Shown here: positions 15,001 to 21,311 of the stretch, piece by piece
Numbering within the stretch: position 1 is the stretch's first letter
Layout of the letters: each line of letters opens with the position of its first letter
Source: an uncultured Clostridia bacterium
GTDB taxonomy: Bacteria; Bacillota; Clostridia; RGIG6154
Direction of reading: 5' to 3'
DNA: 25,791 nt
Assembly (NCBI GenBank): GCA_934446135.1
Contig: CAKSDT010000012.1
Coordinates: forward strand, 1 to 25,791
Notes under the pieces: model-generated
Told to the model about the DNA's origin: nothing
Database searches by the model: none
What the model saw: the letters and a program-made list of their open reading frames with translations, nothing else
Made by a program: the position numbers and the translations under genes

Positions 15001-15649
15001 AGATGATTTTTATATATGCGGAAGCGATGCACTTCCTCCGCCGCTGAGTATTGATGAAGAAAAAGTCCTTCTTAAAAATATTTCAAAAGAAGATGCAAGA
15101 AACATTCTTATCGAGCATAATTTAAGACTTGTAGTATACATAGCAAAAAAATTTGAAAATACCGGAATTAATATAGAAGATTTGATTTCTATAGGGACTA
15201 TCGGTCTTATAAAGGCAATAAACACCTTTAAGACAGATAAAAATATAAAACTTGCCACATATGCTTCACGGTGCATTGAAAATGAAATATTGATGTATTT
15301 AAGAAAATCAGGCTCAAAAAGACAGGAAATTTCAATAGACGAGCCTCTTAATACCGATTATGACGGTAATGAACTCGTTCTTTCAGATGTTTTGGGTTCA
15401 GAGTCGGATCAGATACAAAAAATATTGGAAGATGAAGTTGACAGGGAAATACTTTACAAGTGCATAAATAAACTGAGCGACAGAGAAAGAGAAATAATGC
15501 TTATGAGATTCGGCCTTTCGGGTTACAGCGAAATGACGCAAAAAGAGGTTGCAAGTGTAATGGGTATATCTCAGTCATATATTTCAAGGCTTGAGAAAAA
15601 AATAATCTCAAGATTGAAAAAAGAAATGGAAAAACTCCTTAAACAGTAG
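14945..15649 (+). CDS. sigE: RNA polymerase sporulation sigma factor sigma-E (pro-form)
   Basis: Early mother-cell sigma factor, made as an inactive membrane-associated precursor. 234 residues. ATG at 14945 follows AAAGGGGAG closely inside the end of spoIIGA; TTG at 14951 and ATG at 14966 are less likely alternatives. Region 2 (NLRLVVYIAKKFENTG, INIEDLISIGTIGLIKA, KLATYASRCIENEILMYLR) is almost the sigma-E/sigma-K signature. Region 4 ends with TQKEVASVMGISQSYISRLEKK, a helix-turn-helix for the -35. The junction DDFYICGSDALPPPLS aligns with DEVYYIGGSEALPPPLS in Bacillus. By that alignment SpoIIGA would cut between Phe22 and Tyr23, giving a pro-peptide of ~22 rather than 27 residues. The usual neighbour sigG does not follow; a terminator does. 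Confidence 0.95.
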   Translation: MKLLYRKMIEFIKMTFADKDDFYICGSDALPPPLSIDEEKVLLKNISKEDARNILIEHNLRLVVYIAKKFENTGINIEDLISIGTIGLIKAINTFKTDKNIKLATYASRCIENEILMYLRKSGSKRQEISIDEPLNTDYDGNELVLSDVLGSESDQIQKILEDEVDREILYKCINKLSDREREIMLMRFGLSGYSEMTQKEVASVMGISQSYISRLEKKIISRLKKEMEKLLKQ

Positions 15650-15671
15650 ATTCATAGATTTTCTCCTTCAT

Positions 15672-15714
15672 AAAAACGGGAAGGGCATAGTAAATATGCA
15701 CCTTCCTGTTTTTT
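15672..15714. terminator. Bidirectional terminator between sigE and mntP
   Basis: A long stem joins AAAACGGGAAGGGCATA (15673-15689) and TATGCACCTTCCTGTTTT (15695-15712), with one G-U pair and one bulged base. T's follow on both strands. It ends sigE (+) and mntP (-). Confidence 0.9.
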
Positions 15715-15718
15715 ACTT

Positions 15719-16270
15719 TTATTTTAGGATTCCGTCCAAAAGTATTCTTATTCCTATCGCAATAAGGATAAGACCGCCGGTTATTTCGGCTTTTTTTCTG
15801 TATTTTTCACCAAATATACTTCCGATTTTCACCCCGATTGCCGATATGGAAAATGTTGTAAAGCCTATAAATAAAACCGCATACAAAATGTTTACCTTAA
15901 GCATTGCAAATGTAACACCGACAGCAAGAGCGTCGATACTTGTTGATATTGCAAGAAGAAGCATTGTCATAAAATTCATTTTATTGTCAACTTCTTCGCT
16001 CTCTAACGATTCTTTTATCATATTGTACCCTAAGAATGAAAGAAGAGCAAAACTTACTATGTGGGAGTATCTGGATATCATATCTGCAAAAAAAGTTCCG
16101 AGAAAATATCCTATAAGAGGCATAAGGGCCTGAAATCCGCCAAACCACAGTCCTGCAGTAAGGCAATGCTTAAATTTGATTTTGCCTACTGAAAGTCCCT
16201 TACAGACCGATACTGCAAAAGCATCCATTGAAAGACCGATTGCCAAAATGAAGAGTTCGAGAATACTCAA
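15719..16270 (-). CDS. mntP: Manganese efflux pump MntP
   Basis: Small inner-membrane exporter that protects cells from excess Mn2+. 183 residues, six membrane segments, arranged as two DUF204 repeats. The repeats carry the paired motifs AIGLSMDAFAVS (Asp16) and AISTSIDALAVG (Asp113), as in E. coli MntP/YebN; these aspartates are thought to line the ion path. It starts at TTG 16270, six bases after a GGGGGA ribosome binding site. A near-perfect promoter lies upstream. No yybP-ykoY (Mn2+ riboswitch) leader fits in the ~36-nt 5' leader, so control by the common Mn2+ riboswitch is not seen. It converges on sigE; manganese is important for sporulation, but a functional link is only a guess. Confidence 0.94.
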   Translation of the reverse strand: MSILELFILAIGLSMDAFAVSVCKGLSVGKIKFKHCLTAGLWFGGFQALMPLIGYFLGTFFADMISRYSHIVSFALLSFLGYNMIKESLESEEVDNKMNFMTMLLLAISTSIDALAVGVTFAMLKVNILYAVLFIGFTTFSISAIGVKIGSIFGEKYRKKAEITGGLILIAIGIRILLDGILK

Positions 16271-16312
16271 AATAATTCCCCCAAAAAATTGTATATAATG
16301 TGTAACCTTAAT

Positions 16313-16341
16313 ATAATAATATGATATAAAGAAATTGTCAA
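16313..16341 (-). promoter_or_regulatory. Promoter of mntP
   Basis: On the - strand: TTGACA (16341-16336), exactly 17 bp, TATTAT (16318-16313). Near-consensus sigma-A promoter; transcription would start near 16306. Confidence 0.8.
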
Positions 16342-16385
16342 GAATTTTATGAAATTAATTTATTTAAGAAATTGCGAAAAAAGTA

Positions 16386-16414
16386 TTGACAAAGATGTTA
16401 AAAGATGCTAAAAT
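16386..16414 (+). promoter_or_regulatory. Promoter of tRNA-Leu
   Basis: TTGACA (16386-16391), exactly 17 bp, TAAAAT (16409-16414). Start would be near 16421, about 8 bases ahead of the mature tRNA. Confidence 0.85.
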
Positions 16415-16428
16415 AACGACTGTTGAAT

Positions 16429-16515
16429 GCAGAAGTGGTGGAATTGGTAGACACGCTACTTTGAGGGGGTAGTGGTCGAAAGGCCGTGCGGGTTCAAGTC
16501 CCGCCTCCTGCACCA
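16429..16515 (+). tRNA. tRNA-Leu (anticodon GAG)
   Basis: An 87-nt class II tRNA with encoded CCA. The anticodon stem CTACT/GGTAG holds the loop TTGAGGG, giving anticodon GAG for CUC/CUU codons. A long variable arm (GGTC-GAAA-GGCC) and discriminator A73 agree with leucine identity. The T arm GCGGG-TTCAAGT-CCCGC is perfect. The acceptor stem GCAGAAG/CTCCTGC has one A-C mismatch (positions 5 and 68), which is unusual. It has its own promoter and terminator. Confidence 0.95.
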
Positions 16516-16548
16516 AAAAACGACTTGTTTCGACGAGTCGTTTTTTTT
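16515..16548 (+). terminator. Terminator of tRNA-Leu with UUCG tetraloop
   Basis: CGACTTGT and ACGAGTCG pair around a TTCG loop (16521-16540), extended by six A-T pairs and followed by eight T's. A very stable intrinsic terminator immediately after the CCA end. Confidence 0.95.
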
Positions 16549-16630
16549 GACTGATTTTTATGCGGTAAAAATGTTTCCGCAGTTAGATGATTGTTTCGGA
16601 TCATTTAATTTAAGAAAGGATAAGTGAATT

Positions 16631-18193
16631 ATGAACGGTCAGACAATGCAGATACTTGTTGCCATGGTTATTTATATGGCGGCAGTTATTTTTATCGGAA
16701 TTGCTTTTGCAAAAAGGGCAAACCAGAGTTCTGAAGATTATTTTTTGGGAGGGCGTTCTTTAGGCCCTTGGGTAACGGCAATGAGTGCAGAGGCGTCGGA
16801 TATGAGCGGATGGCTTTTGATGGGGCTTCCGGGGGTTGCTTACTGGTGCGGACTTGCAGATGCGGCGTGGACTGCGATAGGACTTGCAATAGGTACATAT
16901 CTTAATTGGCTTATAGTTTCAAAAAGACTTCGCCGTTACAGTATAGTGGCAAACAATTCTATTACACTTCCTGAGTTTTTTTCTAACCGTTATCACGAAG
17001 AAAAAAAGGTAATTTTAATTCTTTCATCTTTGTTCATACTTATATTTTTCACAGTTTATGCGGCAAGTTGTTTTGTGACCTGCGGCAAACTGTTTTCCAC
17101 ACTTTTTGGTGCACCATACATCTCAATGATGGTTGTCGGTGCGGTTTTCGTACTTGTTTATACAATACTGGGAGGTTTTCTTGCCGAGAGTGCGTCCGAT
17201 TTTATGCAGGGTGTTGTTATGATTATAGCACTTACGATAATAGTTGTAATAAGCACTATTGAGGCAGGGGGGTTAAACGCAGTAATTGAAAATTCCAAGC
17301 ATATACCCGGATTTTTAGAATTTTTCGGTTTAGCAACACCTACACTTAATAACGCAGGTGAGCAAATTGTGAATGCCGGAATGCCTGCTTTCGGCGAAAG
17401 AGCGGACTACGGCATATTGAAAGTATGTTCGATGCTTGCATGGGGATTGGGATATTTCGGTATGCCCCAGGTTCTTTTAAGATTTATGGCAATCCGTTCT
17501 GAGGGAGAACTTAAAAGGTCAAGAAGAATTGCAATGGTTTGGGTTGTAATTTCACTTATAGTTGCCGTATTTATAGGTATTGTCGGAAGGGAACTTTTCC
17601 CTGTTGAACATCTTACAGCGTCAAGTGCGGAAAATATATTTATAACACTTTCAACTCATTTTCTGCCGCCGCTCCTTGCCGGATTTGTAATGGCGGGAAT
17701 ACTTGCAGCAACAATAAGTTCTTCAGATTCTTATCTTCTTATTGCGGCGTCGGCTTTTGCAAAGAATATATTTCAGGGAATATTCAAAAAAGATGCTGAC
17801 GATAAAACCGTAATGACAGCATCAAGACTCGGACTTTTGATAATAACAATAATTGCAATGTTTATAGCAATGGATGAAAAAAGCGTGATATTTAAGATGG
17901 TTTCGTTTGCATGGGCAGGCTTCGGTGCGGCATTCGGTCCGCTTTTGCTATTTTCTCTTTTCTGGAAAAGAACTACAAAAGCAGGTGCTGCAGCAGGTCT
18001 TGTAGGCGGTGCTGGAATGGTGTTTTTATGGAAACTCGTAATATCGAAAATTGGCGGAGTATTCGCAATATATGAGTTGCTCCCGGCATTTATATTCTCG
18101 TCAATTTGCATAATAGTTGTTTCACTTCTTACTCCGAAACCGTCGGATGAAATAATAACAGATTTTGAAGCAGTAAAAAGTAATAGTTTCTAA
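16631..18193 (+). CDS. putP: Sodium/proline symporter
   Basis: Na+-driven uptake of proline across the cytoplasmic membrane, for nutrition or osmoprotection; clostridia also use proline as electron acceptor in Stickland reactions. ATG at 16631 with AAAGGA about 11 bases upstream; 520 residues, about 13 membrane segments, close to E. coli PutP (502). Family motifs: SEDYFLGGRSLGPWVTAMSA, then SDMSGWLLMGLPG with the sodium-site Asp57, LPEFFSNRYHE, and SASDFMQG with Asp190. LLAGFVMAGILAATISSSDSYLL matches the sodium-site serine/threonine region in helix 8. First gene of an operon with the Na+/Pi cotransporter (16-bp gap). I could not find a strong promoter in the 80-bp gap after the tRNA terminator. 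Confidence 0.93.
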   Translation: MNGQTMQILVAMVIYMAAVIFIGIAFAKRANQSSEDYFLGGRSLGPWVTAMSAEASDMSGWLLMGLPGVAYWCGLADAAWTAIGLAIGTYLNWLIVSKRLRRYSIVANNSITLPEFFSNRYHEEKKVILILSSLFILIFFTVYAASCFVTCGKLFSTLFGAPYISMMVVGAVFVLVYTILGGFLAESASDFMQGVVMIIALTIIVVISTIEAGGLNAVIENSKHIPGFLEFFGLATPTLNNAGEQIVNAGMPAFGERADYGILKVCSMLAWGLGYFGMPQVLLRFMAIRSEGELKRSRRIAMVWVVISLIVAVFIGIVGRELFPVEHLTASSAENIFITLSTHFLPPLLAGFVMAGILAATISSSDSYLLIAASAFAKNIFQGIFKKDADDKTVMTASRLGLLIITIIAMFIAMDEKSVIFKMVSFAWAGFGAAFGPLLLFSLFWKRTTKAGAAAGLVGGAGMVFLWKLVISKIGGVFAIYELLPAFIFSSICIIVVSLLTPKPSDEIITDFEAVKSNSF

Positions 18194-18209
18194 TCAGAGG
18201 TGCTGAACT

Positions 18210-19958
18210 ATGGATATTTTTGATGTATTATCGCTTATAGGCGGATTGTGTCTTTTCCTTTTTGGTATGAGTGTAATGGGCGACGCACTCGAAAGAAGAG
18301 CCGGGGAAGGCTTAAAGACAATTTTGGGAAAACTTACAAAAAATAGGTTCATGGGATTTTTGACCGGACTTGGCGTAACTATGATTATACAGAGTTCATC
18401 TGCAACTACCGTAATGGTTGTAGGATTTGTAAATTCGGGTATAATGAGTCTTAAACAGGCTATTGGAGTTATAATGGGTGCAAATCTCGGTACAACCATA
18501 ACTGCCTGGATTTTAAGTCTTGGAGGCATCTCGGGAGACAACATATTCATAAAACTTTTAAAGCCTTCGTCATTCACACCTGTTCTTGCATCGATAGGTA
18601 TGATATTGCTGATGTTTGGAAAAACAAGCAAAAAGAAGGATTCCGGAACGATTCTTTTGGGATTTGCAACACTTATGTTCGGTATGGATACAATGTCTGC
18701 CGCAGTTTCGGGACTTTCTGATGTTCCGGCTTTCAGAGAGGCATTTTTACTCTTTACCAACCCGGTTCTCGGGGTTTTGGTGGGTATGGTTCTTACTGCA
18801 ATTATTCAGTCAAGTTCTGCATCTGTCGGAATACTTCAGGCACTTTCAGTAACGGGGCAGGTTACTTATGGTGCGGCTATACCGATAATTATGGGTCAGA
18901 ACATAGGAACTTGCATAACTGCAATTCTTTCATCGTTCGGAACAAACAAAAATGCTAAGCGTGCTGCGATTGTTCATCTTACATTTAATATTATCGGTGT
19001 GGCAATATGGCTCTCGGTTTATTGCATAGTTAAAGCAGTAATTTCACCTGCGATTTTATCCAACCCTATAGGGTTTGTCGGTGTTGCTGCGGTTCACACC
19101 ATATTTAATCTTGCTTGCTTGCTGGTTCTGTTCCCGGCGTCTTCACTTCTTGAAAAACTTGCGATTAAACTTGTACCGGATACTTCAAATAAAAAAGAAG
19201 TTATTGCAGAACTTGATGAAAGACTTCTTGAAACGCCCACAATTGCTATAGAAAGATGCAATTCTGTAGTTATAGATATGGCTAAAGTTGCAATCGGCGG
19301 TCTTAAAAAGAGTCTTGATATGCTTTACAGTTATGATGAGGCAACTGCTGATAAAATTCGCGACTATGAAGAAAAAGCAGATCATTTTGAGGATATTTTG
19401 GGAACATATCTTGTAAAACTTTGCAGTAGTCAGATAAGCGACAGTGATAGCAGTAATGTTACAAAACTTCTTAAAATAATCGGCGACCTTGAAAGAATAT
19501 CTGATCACAGTCTTAATATTTTAGGTTCGGCAATCGAACTTAAAAATAAAAATATGGTATTTACTGATGACGCCAGAAAAGAACTTGATACTATATGTGC
19601 GGCAATTAAAGAAATTCTTACAATTACCAACGAAGCACTTAAACATAATAGTATTGAAAAGGCACTTTGTGTTGAACCTCTGGAACAGGTTATAGATATA
19701 CTAAAAAAGAAGATGAGAAACAACCATGTTGTAAGACTTAAAGAGGGAAACTGTTCTATCGAAGCAGGTTTTGTCTGGGCAGATTTGCTTACTAATCTTG
19801 AAAGAGTATCTGATCACTGTTCAAATATTGCAATTTGCATAATAGAAACAAGTGAGCATAATATGAACCTACACGAGTCGCTCCGTAATATGCGTGACAA
19901 CAATGTCGGGTTTAAGAAAAAGTATAATGAATATCTTGATAAATATGATGTAATATAA
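18210..19958 (+). CDS. Na+/phosphate cotransporter with PhoU-like C-terminal domain
   Basis: Type II Na+/Pi cotransporter (NptA/YjbB family), moving inorganic phosphate with sodium. ATG at 18210 after CAGAGGTG; 582 residues. The membrane part (~1-325) contains the two inverted repeats, each with the diagnostic QSSS motif: IIQSSSATTV (Gln61) and IIQSSSASVG (Gln200). The partner motifs are GANLGTTITA and GQNIGTCITA. The cytoplasmic part (~350-570) is a PhoU-like helical domain with two copies of the LER-SDH metal-binding pattern (LERISDH and LERVSDH). In E. coli the related YjbB can export phosphate, so direction is not certain. It is second in the putP operon and lies head-on to a pst/pho cluster that encodes a free PhoU. 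Confidence 0.94.
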   Translation: MDIFDVLSLIGGLCLFLFGMSVMGDALERRAGEGLKTILGKLTKNRFMGFLTGLGVTMIIQSSSATTVMVVGFVNSGIMSLKQAIGVIMGANLGTTITAWILSLGGISGDNIFIKLLKPSSFTPVLASIGMILLMFGKTSKKKDSGTILLGFATLMFGMDTMSAAVSGLSDVPAFREAFLLFTNPVLGVLVGMVLTAIIQSSSASVGILQALSVTGQVTYGAAIPIIMGQNIGTCITAILSSFGTNKNAKRAAIVHLTFNIIGVAIWLSVYCIVKAVISPAILSNPIGFVGVAAVHTIFNLACLLVLFPASSLLEKLAIKLVPDTSNKKEVIAELDERLLETPTIAIERCNSVVIDMAKVAIGGLKKSLDMLYSYDEATADKIRDYEEKADHFEDILGTYLVKLCSSQISDSDSSNVTKLLKIIGDLERISDHSLNILGSAIELKNKNMVFTDDARKELDTICAAIKEILTITNEALKHNSIEKALCVEPLEQVIDILKKKMRNNHVVRLKEGNCSIEAGFVWADLLTNLERVSDHCSNIAICIIETSEHNMNLHESLRNMRDNNVGFKKKYNEYLDKYDVI

Positions 19959-19979
19959 CAAAATTATAAGAGGTGTGTT

Positions 19980-21119
19980 ATGGGATTTTTGTTAGAAGGG
20001 GTATTATCAGTTACGTGGCAGCAAATTGTAATGTATGCAGTCGGTATTTTACTTATATACCTAGCAATAGGTAAAAATTACGAACCTTCTCTTCTCCTTC
20101 CTATGGGATTTGGTGCAATACTCGTAAATATTCCGTTTTCGGGCGTTTTAAATCAAACAATAGAGGGAATAGGCGAAGTTGAAGGGATAATTGAATGGCT
20201 TTATAATTTGGGAATAGGAGTTTCTGAGGCAATGCCGCTGCGTCTTTTCATCGGTATTGGAGCAATGATAGATTTCGTCCCGCTTCTTTCGAATCCAAAA
20301 ATGTTCTTGTTTGGTGCAGCAGCTCAGTTTGGTATATTCTTTGTTGTGGTTGTTGCAGTTTTGCTCGGGTTTGACTTAAAAGACGCTGCGTCAATCGGTA
20401 TAATAGGTGCGGCAGACGGTCCTACTTCAATTTTGGTTTCACAGGTGTTAAAATCTAACTATATAGGACCTATAGCAGTTGCAGCATATTCATATATGGC
20501 ACTTGTTCCTATAATTCAGCCTGTAGCAATAAAGGCAGTTACTACCAAAATGGAAAGAAGAATAAGAATGCAGTATAATCCCTCAAATGTATCTAAGGGA
20601 CTTAGAATTGCCTTTCCTATAATAGTTACACTAATTGCCGGATTTATTGCACCGACATCAATATCTTTGGTAGGTTTTTTAATGTTTGGTAACCTTTTGA
20701 GAGAGTGCGGTGTTTTAAACTCACTTTCGGAATGTGCACAGAATGTTCTTGCAAACTTGGTAACACTTCTTTTGGGAATCACTATTTCATTCAGTATGGT
20801 TGCAGATAAATTTGTTAATGTGAATACTCTTATCATTATGGCTCTCGGACTTGTAGCATTTATATTTGACTCAATTGCAGGAGTGATGTTTGCAAAACTC
20901 ATTAATCTGTTTACGAAAAACAAAATCAACCCGATGGTTGGTGCGGCAGGTATTTCGGCATTTCCTATGTCTGCCCGTGTTATCCAAAAATTGGGCCAGG
21001 AAGAAGATAATCAGAACTTCCTGCTTATGCACGCTGTAGGTGCTAATGTTTCGGGTCAGATTGCTTCTGTTTTGGCAGGCGGAATGATTCTTAATCTTTT
21101 GCCTCAACTTTTAAAGTAA
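19980..21119 (+). CDS. Sodium-ion-translocating decarboxylase, beta subunit
   Basis: Membrane subunit that couples decarboxylation of a carboxybiotin carrier to Na+ export in oxaloacetate, methylmalonyl-CoA and glutaconyl-CoA decarboxylases (OadB/MmdB/GcdB). ATG at 19980 after AAGAGGTG; 379 residues, normal length, about 9-11 membrane segments. The hallmark GIIGAADGPTSI carries Asp146, equivalent to the essential aspartate of the Na+ path. Also typical are RLFIGIGAMIDFVPLL and MVGAAGISAFPMSARV, plus the C-terminal HAVGANVSGQIASVLAGG. Which decarboxylase it belongs to cannot be told: no alpha (carboxyltransferase) or biotin-carrier gene lies in the window. A 42-residue gamma-like gene follows by 16 bases. 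Part of the Na+-linked operon. Confidence 0.93.
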   Translation: MGFLLEGVLSVTWQQIVMYAVGILLIYLAIGKNYEPSLLLPMGFGAILVNIPFSGVLNQTIEGIGEVEGIIEWLYNLGIGVSEAMPLRLFIGIGAMIDFVPLLSNPKMFLFGAAAQFGIFFVVVVAVLLGFDLKDAASIGIIGAADGPTSILVSQVLKSNYIGPIAVAAYSYMALVPIIQPVAIKAVTTKMERRIRMQYNPSNVSKGLRIAFPIIVTLIAGFIAPTSISLVGFLMFGNLLRECGVLNSLSECAQNVLANLVTLLLGITISFSMVADKFVNVNTLIIMALGLVAFIFDSIAGVMFAKLINLFTKNKINPMVGAAGISAFPMSARVIQKLGQEEDNQNFLLMHAVGANVSGQIASVLAGGMILNLLPQLLK

Positions 21120-21135
21120 CGGAGGAATATTTGTA

Positions 21136-21264
21136 ATGTTGAATATGAAAAATCTTGAATTGGCTTTAACTCTTATGTGGCAGGGAATGCTGGGAATATC
21201 CATAGTAATGTCTGCAATTGCCTTGATAGTATACTTCTGCACAAAGTTTTCAAAGCAAAAATAG
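21136..21264 (+). CDS. Small OadG/gamma-like membrane protein (42 aa)
   Basis: A short gene after oadB: ATG at 21136, preceded nine bases upstream by ACGGAGGA at 21119-21126, stop TAG at 21262-21264, terminator right after. The product is one membrane helix flanked by short polar ends: MLNMKNLELALTLMWQG, then MLGISIVMSAIALIVYFC, then a Lys-rich tail (TKFSKQK). The N-terminal pattern LxLMWQGMLGI..V resembles the first ~40 residues of gamma (OadG/MmdD-type) subunits, which anchor and assemble Na+-pumping decarboxylases with the beta subunit. It lacks the long C-terminal linker and zinc-ligand tail of full OadG. Position after a beta subunit supports a partner role; the assignment is inference. 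Confidence 0.75.
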   Translation: MLNMKNLELALTLMWQGMLGISIVMSAIALIVYFCTKFSKQK

Positions 21265-21269
21265 GAAGC

Positions 21270-21297
21270 AAAAAAAGTCCCGAGCGGGACTTTTTTA
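21270..21297. terminator. Bidirectional terminator between the Na+ operon and phoR
   Basis: AAAAAAGTCCC and GGGACTTTTTT pair around GAGC. T runs follow on both strands, so it ends the putP operon (+) and the pho operon (-). Confidence 0.93.
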
Positions 21298-21311
21298 ATG
21301 TTGATTAATTT

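Noticed and set aside
16271..16428. Mn2+ riboswitch (yybP-ykoY) ahead of mntP
   Set aside because: The promoter leaves a leader of only about 36 nt and none of the conserved riboswitch core is visible.
16549..16630. Promoter or operator for putP
   Set aside because: A TGCGG/CCGCA and an ATGAT/ATCAT pairing are visible, but no -35/-10 pair with reasonable spacing was found.
18194..18760. 188-codon open frame antisense to the Na+/Pi cotransporter
   Set aside because: It lies fully within a gene with clear family motifs, has no ribosome binding site or promoter, and its composition is what the complement of a membrane-protein gene gives.
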